Numbered from the stretch's first letter, positions 28,796-37,199 are shown. The stretch: 64,000 nt of DNA from Methanococcoides alaskense (GCF_031454185.1 NZ_JAVDQI010000011.1:1-64000); one strand, 5' to 3'. Notes: generated from the sequence alone by a model not told the origin. Made by a program: numbers and translations.

Positions 28796-29434
28796 ATGGA
28801 TCTTGTCGGTTATTTCATTTATTCATTTATCACATTGTTCGTCATTATGAGCCCAATTACCGCAGTAATTACATTTATAACGCTCACCAATGATCTGACC
28901 CTGGGTGAAAAGAATGTAATTGCAAAGAAATCGGTTGCTTTAGCTTTTGTCATTGCCGTATTTTTCATGTTTACGGGAAACATTATCCTGGATGTTCTTG
29001 GGATCAGTCTTGATTCACTGAAAGTTGCTGGTGGCCTGTTACTTATTATGATAGCTTTTGAAATGATGCAGGCTAAGACCTCAAGAGAAAGCATTACTGA
29101 TAAAGAGATGGATGAATCTTCTAAACGTGACGATATCTGGATCTTCCCAATTGCAATGCCTATACTAACAGGTCCTGCCACCATAACAACAGTCATAGTT
29201 CTTACAGAAACCGCTGGATTAGTTCAGCAAAAAACGCTCATTATGCTCGCATTGGTACTAACTTATTCAATAACCCTGGTAACATTTCTCTTTTCCAGGA
29301 GAATACACAAAAAAATAGGATATAATGGAATGCTGGTACTTACCAGACTTTTTGGTCTGTTCCTAGGTGCAATTTCAGTGAGTATGGTCGCCAGTGGGAT
29401 ATGGGGAATTTATTTGAGTCTGAATCCACTATAA
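28796..29434 (+). CDS. MarC/YhgN-family integral membrane protein
   Basis: This 212-residue protein has six hydrophobic helices. The pattern FVIMSPITAVITFITLT near the N-terminus and FPIAMPILTGPATITTVIVL in the middle are the family's two Pro-containing half-helices. The family resembles transporters, but its substrate is unknown despite its historical link to multiple antibiotic resistance. It is a single gene with a TATA-like run about 40 bases upstream. Confidence 0.88.
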   Translation: MDLVGYFIYSFITLFVIMSPITAVITFITLTNDLTLGEKNVIAKKSVALAFVIAVFFMFTGNIILDVLGISLDSLKVAGGLLLIMIAFEMMQAKTSRESITDKEMDESSKRDDIWIFPIAMPILTGPATITTVIVLTETAGLVQQKTLIMLALVLTYSITLVTFLFSRRIHKKIGYNGMLVLTRLFGLFLGAISVSMVASGIWGIYLSLNPL

Positions 29435-29721
29435 ATGTAACCTCCGAGATATTTTGGAAAGATCGATGTTGATTTCTATCCTGAATCTTTTTTCTTTCAC
29501 CAATAATTAGAATTATTTTTCAACTTTCATTTATATAGTCAAACGTTACCCCACTGAATAAACAATTCGGTGGACCTACAAAAATTGATGGAAATATCCG
29601 GCATATGTTATCAATTCTGTTACCATTTTATATCTATTAGTATCCAATCATGGGGTCAAAAACCGTTATCAATCAATAAACCAACTTTCAAGAATATATC
29701 ATAACACAGGAGAAATGAAAC

Positions 29722-30078
29722 ATGTCAAATTCACAAATATTATCAACAGAAGAGCTTTTTGCACTCCCAAAGAATGAATTCATTAACAGGTGCAAAGAAT
29801 GGTGTAATGAGTTCAATGATGGACAACCTATGAAAACAAATGAAGATAATCCATGCCCTGTTCACGCATGGGTAGCACTTAATGGGAAGAAATGCGCTCA
29901 TGAGACCGTTGCCAACATTGCACAGTGTCCCGTATGCGATCAACCAATGTGCCCGGATTGTATGAATCATAATGTACACCAACTCTCAAGAGTAACCGGA
30001 TATATATCAAATGTTAGTGGATGGAACGCTGCAAAAAGGCAGGAACTTAAAGACCGGGTGCAATCTGATATAAAATGA
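29722..30078 (+). CDS. Free-standing NrdD-type zinc and glycyl-radical module
   Basis: The last 60 residues of this 118-residue protein read CPVCDQPMCPDCMNHNVHQL, then SRVTGYISNVSGWNAAKRQE, then LKDR. This matches the C-terminus of anaerobic ribonucleotide reductase NrdD: two zinc CxxC pairs followed by the glycyl-radical loop RVxGY. The catalytic barrel of NrdD is absent. The N-terminal 50 residues hold three further Cys (NRCKEWCNEF, NPCPVHAW). It may act in trans like GrcA repairing a glycyl-radical enzyme, or be a domain reused for zinc binding. GGAG precedes the ATG. The gene stands alone. Confidence 0.75.
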   Translation: MSNSQILSTEELFALPKNEFINRCKEWCNEFNDGQPMKTNEDNPCPVHAWVALNGKKCAHETVANIAQCPVCDQPMCPDCMNHNVHQLSRVTGYISNVSGWNAAKRQELKDRVQSDIK

Positions 30079-30390
30079 TGTGATCTACAGATAAAGGGAC
30101 AATTGGGGGGCCTATTTATCAATCTGTTTTCTAATTCATTATGATCACATTCGAATTAGATATATCATCAGAATATTCATTGTGCTCTCTAACATATCCA
30201 TTGATTTCAGAGATCAAAATAAAGGAAAAAACCAAATGATCAAAGCACAAAGTTTAAACTGACATACTCATATATTTTTGAATGGTAAATATAAATTATT
30301 TATTACAGAAGATATTTGTCCACAATTAAATGTTGAGTAACTAAATGTCTGTATAAGACATAGATACCAACAGAGTGGGGGGAAAAGATA
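30079..30390. other. Intergenic region without a gene
   Basis: This is AT-rich, with a TATA-like ATATTTTTGAATGGTAAATATAAATT stretch split around 30270-30300 and a GGGGGG run before the lipoprotein start. I see no reading frame or repeat to support. It likely holds the promoter of the downstream lipoprotein. Confidence 0.3.
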
Positions 30391-31620
30391 ATGATATCAA
30401 GAAATGCAAGTAAAGCACTAATGGTGATACTGTCGGTGCTCATAATACTAACATCCGGCTGTGTTGAAGACGAAGGGGAGGTCGGATCAGAGCAGCTATT
30501 CGATCAAAGTAAACTGAATGTTATCGAGGTCACAAATTTGCCAGTAGTGGATGGTGAAGTGGATGATCTATGGGTTGATGCTCCGGAACTGAACGTGCCG
30601 CTTGGTGAGACATACGATACACAAGACCCTGAAAGTATTACCGACTGTGCTGGATGTCATGCCTATGACAGCGACACAACAGTTACACTAAAAGCTCTTC
30701 ATGATGACACTCGTCTTACCGTCTTGGCGACCTGGCCTGACCCAACAGCAAGTTTCACCCGCGGAGGTTCCTGGTCATTCATTGATGGAGCATGGATGAA
30801 ACTGAATTCGGAACAATCCGAGGACCGCATATCTTTCTTCTGGCCTATCGGAGAGATACAGGGCGAACCTTTTGATACCGGGGGATGTATGGCTAAATGT
30901 CATATGTATTATCCAACGGACACTGACCCTCATGTCAGTACCCATGGAATCATTGATGATTCATGGTTAAAGGACGGAAGAGCGGATATGTGGCATAGTA
31001 AGGCAGGAAGAGGAACAGGGCTGACATCGACCACAACCTCAGACCTTACGGTAGATCCAGATTCTCATGAGGTTGTTGCTGGAACTATCTCTATGATCGG
31101 GTATGCTGATGACAAGTACGTTGATGTTTGGGCAAACGATACCATCAATGGAGAAGATGGTGGCCGCTATGGTGATGACGGTACCAGTGCATATTCGCAT
31201 AATCGTATTGCTGATAAGTCACGTCCAAAATACATGGAAAAGGACCCTCTCGATTTTGCTGATGCCATGGTCCTAACTCAAGCAGAGATCGATGCGGGCG
31301 AGACCATCGGAAATGAAGACACAGGCCTTAGCGATGAAGATGCCGTCACTTACTGGCCTAACTATGAGGTTTTGGATGCCATAGTTCCAGAACGAGTCCT
31401 CAGGACTCCAGACAGTAGCCGTGCTGACATACAATTTGGAGCTGTGTGGAAAGATGGGATATGGACTGCTGAACTAGGAAGGGACCTTATCAATGCCAAC
31501 GAAGATGATGTTCAGTTCAATACAAGTGAAGAACATTTCTTCGGGGTTGCCATATTTGATAACTCCCGGCATGGTTATCAGCACATGACCTCCCGGATGT
31601 ATTACATGAAGTTCGTCTGA
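30391..31620 (+). CDS. Ethylbenzene-dehydrogenase-like haem-binding lipoprotein
   Basis: This 409-residue extracytoplasmic protein has a lipoprotein signal (ALMVILSVLIILTSGC) and an EBDH/DMSO-reductase gamma-type haem-binding domain: VDGEVDDLWVDAPEL at the start, RISFFWPIGEIQG in the middle and GVAIFDNSRHGYQHMTSRMY at the end. It also has a c-type haem motif CAGCH near residue 87 and an unusual CMAKCH (three residues between Cys) near residue 166. It would carry electrons on the outer face. Partner enzyme and substrate are not shown; no molybdopterin subunit is present. The gene is monocistronic. Confidence 0.8.
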   Translation: MISRNASKALMVILSVLIILTSGCVEDEGEVGSEQLFDQSKLNVIEVTNLPVVDGEVDDLWVDAPELNVPLGETYDTQDPESITDCAGCHAYDSDTTVTLKALHDDTRLTVLATWPDPTASFTRGGSWSFIDGAWMKLNSEQSEDRISFFWPIGEIQGEPFDTGGCMAKCHMYYPTDTDPHVSTHGIIDDSWLKDGRADMWHSKAGRGTGLTSTTTSDLTVDPDSHEVVAGTISMIGYADDKYVDVWANDTINGEDGGRYGDDGTSAYSHNRIADKSRPKYMEKDPLDFADAMVLTQAEIDAGETIGNEDTGLSDEDAVTYWPNYEVLDAIVPERVLRTPDSSRADIQFGAVWKDGIWTAELGRDLINANEDDVQFNTSEEHFFGVAIFDNSRHGYQHMTSRMYYMKFV

Positions 31621-31792
31621 GTTCTTCATTTGATACGGATCGTTGAGAGGATGTGGTTGTGCAAAGGCGATCACTTCCTCCTTTACTATTTAGTTAAGAA
31701 CTGTGCTCTTTTTGCTCCTCAATAATATGCAGCTTCGAATTCCAGGACGAAGTCTAACCTTATATATACTTTAAAGAAAAAAATAGAGTATA

Positions 31793-31957
31793 GTGATATT
31801 GTGGGGGAAAGGCAATATTTGCTTTAAAGAGGGGGAATTTACAATTACAAAAGATCCAGAAAAGATTCCAGATGTAAATCGATCGCCTCAAAAAGACTTA
31901 GTGAGTGGTGAACGTATTGCAGGAACATCAAAAAGCGTGTGTCCTGAATGTCTTGTA
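31793..31957 (+). pseudogene. Out-of-frame N-terminus of the Tes-like radical SAM gene
   Basis: From a GTG at 31793 or, better placed, an ATT at 31844 eight bases after GAGGGGG, one frame reads ...TKDPEKIPDVNRSPQKDL then KSVCPECLV and hits TAG at 31958. The downstream gene resumes with IDCQIILREN in the -1 frame. Joining them gives CPECLVIDC..., the N-terminal zinc ribbon usual in this family. A single-base loss near 31955-31960, a sequence error or a frameshift would explain it. Confidence 0.55.
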
Positions 31958-33339
31958 TAGATTGCCAGATAATACTGCGTGAGAACATGGTCTTCTTGCG
32001 TAACCATTGTGTGGACCATGGTTCTTTCGAAGTCCCTGTATATTCGGATGCCAATGATTATCTGGATGCGATAAAGCACAACAAACCCGGTTCAAAACCC
32101 TTGCACCCAACTCCTGTTTCCAAGGGCTGCCCTCATGATTGTGGATTGTGCGAAGACCATCAACAACACACATGTGTAGGGATCATAGAGATAACTGATA
32201 TGTGTAATCTGAATTGTCCGGTTTGTTTTGCAGATTCAAAAGGACTTTTTACACTGCCTTTTGAAAAGGTAAAGGAGATGATAGACCTTTACGTTGAGCA
32301 TGAGAAGGAACCCGAGGTACTTCAGATCAGTGGAGGTGAACCTACATTACATCCGGATATCCTTGGGATTTTGAAATACATGGGCCAAAAAAATATCCTT
32401 TATCCGGTCCTGAACACCAACGGCCTAAAATTTGCTGACATGGATTTTGCAAAACAGGTAGCATCCACCGTACAAAATGATGTATCTGGAGTCGGTAAGC
32501 CAGTCATATATTTTCAATTCGATGGGTTCGATAACAAGACCTATACAGCCCTTAGAGGAAGGCCACTTATCGATATAAAATTGAAGGCGCTTGAGAACTG
32601 TGAAGAACTGGGGTTAACGGTTGCTCTGGTAGCTACCATTGTCAAAGGAGTAAATGAGCACGAGATGGGAGCTATTATAGATTATGTGCTGGGGAAAACA
32701 AACATAAAAATGGTCAATTTCCAACCAGCTACACTGACAGGAAGGTATGAACTGGATAAGAAGATAGAAACAGCGCTTACAATTCCTGAAGTGTTACATG
32801 AGATCGAGAACCAGACAGGAGGTCTATTGAACAAAAAGAACTTCATTAGCATCCCCTGCCCCCATCCAACCTGTTCAGTTTGCTCCTATGTTTATAATCA
32901 TAAAGGAAAGAACATCTCGCTGACCAAATTCCTGAATTCCAGTGCCTGCAGGGATTATCTTGTTGACCGCACGATTGCAGATATTAAGGTCACTTCCAAG
33001 ATAGAAAGATCGATCAATGCTCTCAATATGGTCATGTCCAAAACAAACAAGTGTTGTGGCGATGGTGAACAAAAGTGTGATTGTACATTGTTTCAGGGCA
33101 TGGTTTCAGATACCGGAAAAATAATCGATAATGTAACCCTTATCTCGGTCCATGCATTTATGGATGAATTTAATTTCGATCTGGAAAGGGCAAAGAAATG
33201 CTGCATAACAGAGATCCTTCCTAACGGACAGATGATACCATTCTGCGTATACAACATCCTCTACAGGAAAGGATTGACCGAACAGCTCAGGAACGTGTAT
33301 CATAACGAGTTCATGAACATTGGCGATCATACAAATTAA
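31948..33339 (+). CDS. Tes/MJ0619-like radical SAM enzyme next to arsM
   Basis: This 463-residue radical SAM enzyme has, at the N-terminus, a zinc-ribbon remnant (IDCQIILREN...HCVDHGSF) and the family block CPHDCGLCEDHQQHTC. The 4Fe-4S CxxxCxxC is in CNLNCPVCF, SAM-binding GGEP in QISGGEPTLHPD, and further Cys clusters CPHPTCSVC and CCGDGEQKCDC could hold extra clusters. The layout is that of tetraether-lipid synthase Tes and relatives, which couple lipid chains. It ends 14 bases before arsM, so lipid or methyl chemistry on arsenicals is possible, an inference. Upstream frame 31793-31957 is the missing N-terminus. Confidence 0.8.
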   Translation: MSCIDCQIILRENMVFLRNHCVDHGSFEVPVYSDANDYLDAIKHNKPGSKPLHPTPVSKGCPHDCGLCEDHQQHTCVGIIEITDMCNLNCPVCFADSKGLFTLPFEKVKEMIDLYVEHEKEPEVLQISGGEPTLHPDILGILKYMGQKNILYPVLNTNGLKFADMDFAKQVASTVQNDVSGVGKPVIYFQFDGFDNKTYTALRGRPLIDIKLKALENCEELGLTVALVATIVKGVNEHEMGAIIDYVLGKTNIKMVNFQPATLTGRYELDKKIETALTIPEVLHEIENQTGGLLNKKNFISIPCPHPTCSVCSYVYNHKGKNISLTKFLNSSACRDYLVDRTIADIKVTSKIERSINALNMVMSKTNKCCGDGEQKCDCTLFQGMVSDTGKIIDNVTLISVHAFMDEFNFDLERAKKCCITEILPNGQMIPFCVYNILYRKGLTEQLRNVYHNEFMNIGDHTN

Positions 33340-33353
33340 ACCGGGGGTTGATT

Positions 33354-34193
33354 ATGGATCCAATAGAAATAAAAAAGATGGTAAAACAAGGTTACTCCGA
33401 AGTTGCAAGAACCGGATCATCCTGCTGTTCAACGAAAAGTCCATGTTGCAGTTTGAGTGGAGTAGCAGAGGAAATAAGCAAGAATATCGGCTATTCAGAG
33501 AAAGAACTTGATGAGATCCCGGAAGGTGCAAACCTCGGTCTTGGCTGTGGGAATCCCACTGCATTAGCATCTTTGAAATTGGGTGAGACTGTTCTTGACC
33601 TGGGTTCGGGTGCAGGCTTTGATTGTTTCCTTGCAGCCTCCAGGGTGGGAAAGGAAGGAAAGGTCATAGGTGTGGATATGACACCGGAGATGATAAAGAA
33701 AGCCAGAGAAAACGCCTCAAATGGTGGCTATACGAATGTGGAATTCAAGCTGGGTGATATTGAAGAGATACCCATTGCTGATGCTTCCATTGATGTTGTG
33801 ATCTCAAACTGTGTCATCAACCTGACTCCTTCAAAGGACAATGTATTCAGGGAGATATTCAGGATATTGAAGAACGGTGGACGTTTCATCATATCGGATA
33901 TGGTTCTTTTGAAAGCCATCCCTGCCAAGATAAAAACATCAGCAGAGGCCTACATTGGCTGTATTTCGGGTGCGATACTGAAGGACGATTATCTGGATAC
34001 GATCAAGAATTCGGGATTTGAGGATATTGAGATAATGGAAGAGACAAACTATCCTTTCGAACTGATCGTTGAAATGGTATCTCCTGATGAGATGACTGCA
34101 ATACTGAAGGATATGGAACTTTCCATGGAAGAAGCAAGAGAGATGGTTGAATCGGTAATTAGTATTGAAGTGCGTGGAATCAAACCATTCTGA
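33354..34193 (+). CDS. arsM: Arsenite methyltransferase ArsM
   Basis: This SAM-dependent enzyme adds methyl groups to As(III). The class I fold shows VLDLGSGAGFDCFLAA (motif I) and GVDMTPEMIKKARENA. The ArsM cysteines are present: GLGCGNPTA, SNCVINLTPS and IGCISGA, with an extra N-terminal cluster SSCCSTKSPCCS. The ATG at 33354 follows GGGGG; the TTG at 33348 lies closer to that site and is less likely. It is coupled to the Tes-like radical SAM gene 14 bases upstream. Role inferred from family motifs. Confidence 0.9.
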   Translation: MDPIEIKKMVKQGYSEVARTGSSCCSTKSPCCSLSGVAEEISKNIGYSEKELDEIPEGANLGLGCGNPTALASLKLGETVLDLGSGAGFDCFLAASRVGKEGKVIGVDMTPEMIKKARENASNGGYTNVEFKLGDIEEIPIADASIDVVISNCVINLTPSKDNVFREIFRILKNGGRFIISDMVLLKAIPAKIKTSAEAYIGCISGAILKDDYLDTIKNSGFEDIEIMEETNYPFELIVEMVSPDEMTAILKDMELSMEEAREMVESVISIEVRGIKPF

Positions 34194-34204
34194 TCTTCGG
34201 TTAG

Positions 34205-34333
34205 CTGCTGTATCCTGCTTTTCAGGCAGCTGCTGAGCAGGCAGGTTTTGGATTACTTGAGTTGGAGAACCTTGATGTTGCAACTGTACTGACAGCTTCA
34301 TTTGGAAGCATTGAGAGTACTGGCAAGGACTAA
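34205..34333 (+). pseudogene. C-terminal gene fragment, unknown
   Basis: An open frame of 42 codons (LLYPAFQAAAEQAGFGLLEL... SFGSIESTGKD, TAA) follows arsM and starts right after an in-frame TAG. It reads like the end of a larger protein, but I do not recognise it. It is probably a leftover of a deleted gene; a short functional product cannot be ruled out. Confidence 0.3.
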
Positions 34334-34385
34334 AGAACTGGTTTACACAAAAATTGATAAAGCAGAAAAATAATGGTGACATAAT

Positions 34386-34583
34386 ATGAACGAATTAGAT
34401 GCAATAACAACTGAAGCACCTGAATGTATAGAGTGTAAACATTTCATCGAATCGATTGGTAGGCCCGCATGTAAAGCATTTCCATATGGTATTCCATCAG
34501 AGATATGGCAGGGGTTCAAGAAACACCATGAATCATACGAAGGTGACCATGGACTTTGTTTTGAAGCTATTGTTCAAAATTAG
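34386..34583 (+). CDS. Small Cys-rich protein, conserved type, unknown
   Basis: This 65-residue protein has a metal-site pattern: CIECKHFIE...PACKAFPYGIPSEI...YEGDHGLCFEA, five Cys plus His. The CKAFP-GIP-H-YEGDxG arrangement recurs in small uncharacterised prokaryotic proteins. GGTGA lies a few bases before the ATG. It ends in TAG directly followed by TGA (34581-34586), the only TAG stop among the intact genes here. A metal- or Fe-S-binding role is inferred. Confidence 0.65.
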   Translation: MNELDAITTEAPECIECKHFIESIGRPACKAFPYGIPSEIWQGFKKHHESYEGDHGLCFEAIVQN

Positions 34584-34978
34584 TGAAAATTGTGGAATAT
34601 TGAATTTAATTCTAAATTTTGATATTGAAGTAGTAATGAATAAAGTTCTTTTAGAATTTTACCTACTTCTCTACCGTACTTAAATTCTTCTTACCTCTTA
34701 TTATTTTCATCTTCAAGAACTGATTTTAATGTCCATCCCTTGGCAAATTACTCTTAGCATTGTTGATACAGCACTAAATGATAAGCTCGCAGTTATTCCG
34801 AAATATCACTTTATTTTTGTCTATCCTGATAAGTCCATGGTGCAAGGAAAATTATCATAATTTCCTTTTTGTGCTATTTTTTAGTATTAATTTTCCATGT
34901 GTCTCGGCGTTCTTTTCCGAATCCATGCACAATAAGGTAAAAATCCCGCATTAATTATCGCGCCAAAAAATAAAGAAT
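34584..34978. other. Intergenic region without a gene
   Basis: This AT-rich spacer lies between convergent genes. Both strands are broken by stops, and I see no strong hairpin, repeat or RNA-like structure. Confidence 0.3.
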
Positions 34979-35419
34979 TTATTCCATATTTATGTACTTA
35001 CGTATAAATCGCCAAAGCATAACTAAGCTAACAACAACAACAACTCCACAGAAAAGAAATGGAAACAAGAATATATATATATTAAAAGCAAACAAAAATA
35101 GTACTGCTATAATCATACTATCAGGTCTATGTGAACCTTCTATATGTACGATATAATAGGTTAAAACTCCCGATAAAAATAAGCCAATTAATAAAACACC
35201 ATTAATGATATTGGGTAGTAATTCTGAGTAATCTTCGTTTTTCAAATAAGTGTGTATAATAATTACACTTATAATTAATATTACAAAACTTTGAGCTATA
35301 GCTCCAATTTGGTTATCTATCAAAGAACTATCCATAGTAATTATAATTGCGGCAAATATTGAAATTAAAAATGAAACAAAGGCAATGCCTTTTTTATAAC
35401 TCATAATTGCATAAAGCAA
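34979..35419 (-). CDS. Hypothetical membrane protein
   Basis: This 146-residue protein has four or five hydrophobic helices (about 10-30, 40-58, 68-90, 98-120 and 122-140) with short loops and no charged motif. Its codons are markedly AT-rich (ATA, TTA, AAT), unlike the metabolic genes nearby, suggesting acquired DNA. I do not recognise a family. It sits at the edge of the accessory zone. Confidence 0.5.
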   Translation of the reverse strand: MLYAIMSYKKGIAFVSFLISIFAAIIITMDSSLIDNQIGAIAQSFVILIISVIIIHTYLKNEDYSELLPNIINGVLLIGLFLSGVLTYYIVHIEGSHRPDSMIIAVLFLFAFNIYIFLFPFLFCGVVVVVSLVMLWRFIRKYINME

Positions 35420-35533
35420 TTTAGCATATAAATCTCTTTTTAATTATTATATGATTGATTAAAGATATTCAAATTCTGCGTCAAAAAATAGTTATATAGT
35501 TTGCAATATAACCATCAGTTAAGAGCAAAAATA

Positions 35534-35791
35534 TTACAAAAGGGGTTTCAGGCTTTCAAATATCTTCGTTTTGAGTTCCTTTTCAACTTCTATAATGGTA
35601 TCCGAGATAGATGTGAGCTTTTCAGGATCCTCTGCAATTTCATTCAGGATATTCGCTTCAACCCAGATATTTGCGCTAAATTGATGCCCCCTTGGTTTTA
35701 CCTCTACAAAATAACGGGTCGAACCAAGTGGTTCTAAAATTTCACTTAATTTAGAATGTATATGCTTTTCCAATAGTGTTGAACGTTTCAT
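35534..35791 (-). CDS. Hypothetical small cytoplasmic protein
   Basis: This 85-residue, charged protein (MKRSTLLEKHIHSKLSEILE... TIIEVEKELKTKIFESL) is predicted alpha/beta with a likely amphipathic C-terminal helix. The composition is normal for a soluble protein, and the frame is complete with ATG and TAA. No domain is recognised. It stands alone next to a degenerate MITE end. Confidence 0.45.
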   Translation of the reverse strand: MKRSTLLEKHIHSKLSEILEPLGSTRYFVEVKPRGHQFSANIWVEANILNEIAEDPEKLTSISDTIIEVEKELKTKIFESLKPLL

Positions 35792-35834
35792 AGGTCTGAT
35801 TTCCTTTATTCATTTTATAGCGGTTTAGACAGAG

Positions 35835-35848
35835 TCTCTACAGAGTCC
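35835..35848. repeat. Degenerate MITE-type end
   Basis: TCTCTACAGAGTCC differs by a few bases from the TTTCTACAGAGCC end of the 1906-2037 element. No partner end is visible nearby, so it is a solo or decayed end. Confidence 0.35.
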
Positions 35849-35902
35849 TTATTAATTAAATAAAATTCTCTTTATAGGCCTATATATGTTCGATATAAGC
35901 CT

Positions 35903-36238
35903 GATTTAACTTGTACTCGACGGCTGACAACTGTTTACACATTAAAACTCATTGATAGTATTGAGATTGATCCTGAGGATTATGAAGTGACCCACATGAG
36001 CCATACTATACATCCATGTCAGATGAAAAAAGTCAAAGATCATTTTAATAATGGGTATAGGAGCCTTTAATCAGAGAATACACATTAAAGTGAATTCTTT
36101 CCCCATAAGCCCCAAGCTCGCTGCATATCATACGACTCCCACACCCAGGCAAAGTATTGTCCTGTAAGTTAAAATCAATTACGGCAAGATGTTTAATTAT
36201 TTTAAGATATATTTATTTCCTTAACTATTATTCAGAAA
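35903..36238 (+). repeat. Interspersed structured repeat, copy B, with upstream coding remnant
   Basis: A 3'-gene remnant (LIDSIEIDPEDYEVTHMSHT... MKKVKDHFNNG, TAA at 36068) runs into copy B of the repeat (36018-36238). Its hairpin GAGAAT-A-CAC/GTG-A-ATTCTT covers 36074-36099. The same ending (KDHFNxG) begins copies A and C, so the repeat unit includes the 3' end of a lost gene. Copies B and C flank the terminase remnant as direct repeats. Confidence 0.6.
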
Positions 36239-36429
36239 TGAGTAAGGGGATGGGTGTGAAAAGGAAGGTGATGAGTGAGTTTAAAATGGACAAGAATTCG
36301 GAAATGGAGCATGAATTGGAAACTATCCTTGGAGAACTCAATAATAGAAACTGCCATTTTTTTGCATATATACCTATCTGCAACGAACAACTGAAGAGGA
36401 ATGTGATAATGATTGGAATAAGGACATAA
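36238..36429 (+). CDS. Small hypothetical ORF in prophage remnant
   Basis: This 63-codon frame (MSKGMGVKRKVMSEFKMDKN...) begins inside the end of repeat copy B. It is charged and helical, with no recognised domain and no clear ribosome site. It is the sort of small gene found before a phage terminase, but it may be chance. Confidence 0.25.
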   Translation: MSKGMGVKRKVMSEFKMDKNSEMEHELETILGELNNRNCHFFAYIPICNEQLKRNVIMIGIRT

Positions 36430-36580
36430 TTTATGAAGAAAAAGAAGTTTTAGATGAGTTCTAAAAGAGCAAAAAAGAAGTTTTGGGGGGTGGGGGGTAA
36501 TGCCCTTAAAGAACTCGCTAAATCCACTAAACTTCATGCATCTATAAATAGATTTCCACATAGAATAATCGAAGAGGAAC

Positions 36581-36860
36581 ATGTCAATGATCGAAATAAT
36601 AGCACAACCCGGTCTGCAACACCAGTTCCCGGGATCAACTGCTGATATCGTACTATATAGAGGGGCTACCGGCTCTGGAAAATCGTTTTGTGAACTGATG
36701 GAACTCACGCGACACATCAACCACAAAGAATTCGGTGCCGTCATCTTCCGTGCAGGTACGTAATGAAGGTGGCCTGTGGGATACATCCGAACTGATCTAT
36801 CTGGAGACTTGGCGTAATCCCAAAAGAATCATTCCTCGAATGGGAGCTTCGCTTAATTCA
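36581..36860 (+). pseudogene. Phage terminase large subunit, N-terminal remnant with frameshifts
   Basis: The first frame reads MSMIEIIAQPGLQHQFPGST, then YRGATGSGKSFCELMELTRH with a Walker A (GATGSGKS) and GAVIFR, the start of a TerL ATPase. It breaks at 36760; the next frame gives VRNEGGLWDTSELIY, and a third gives VIPKESFLEWEL. Together they follow the usual TerL order, so one gene has been broken by at least two indels and truncated. It marks a decayed prophage or provirus of about 0.7 kb between two direct repeats. Confidence 0.75.
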
Positions 36861-36924
36861 TGAGATAGGTTATGAGATTGGAATAAGGCATACTATGGAG
36901 GAGGGATTTGTTATGCATCCTTGT

Positions 36925-37140
36925 AGTCATAAAATAGGTAAAAGATCACTTTGATCATGGGCATGGAAGCCATTTATCAGAGAATGCCACCTTTAGTGGA
37001 ATTCTCGTCCCCACAAGTCCCCAAACTCGCTCTACGCCATATAACTCCCACACCCATGTAATATATTGGTTTGTAGGTTAAAGCAGGTTACGTCCGAATG
37101 TATAATTTATTATACAAGATATATTGTTTTAGAGAATCTG
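36925..37140 (+). repeat. Interspersed structured repeat, copy C
   Basis: This is the third copy of the repeat. It has hairpin GAGAAT-G-CCAC/GTGG-A-ATTCTC (36980-37006), then CCCCACAAGTCCCC, ACTCGCT, ACTCCCACACCCATG and TTGGTTTGTAGGTTAAAG. It lies in the same orientation as copy B about 0.9 kb away, just after the terminase remnant. Confidence 0.7.
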
Positions 37141-37199
37141 ATAAAAATATAAGCACTGAATTGTAATTTATTTTTGTAAAATAAGCAGTAAAATAAAAA

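Noticed and set aside
31952..31965. Programmed -1 frameshift in the radical SAM gene
   Set aside because: No classical X-XXY-YYZ slippery heptamer or downstream hairpin is visible, so a plain indel or sequence error is more likely.
36484..36497. Two G6 runs as a possible G-quadruplex
   Set aside because: Two runs are too few for a stable intramolecular quadruplex, and nothing else is conserved around them.
36454..36645. Open frame of 63 codons with basic N-terminus upstream of the terminase remnant
   Set aside because: Its second half is an alternate frame of the terminase start, and no homologous pattern or ribosome site supports it. The first 40 codons could be a tiny phage gene but the evidence is weak.
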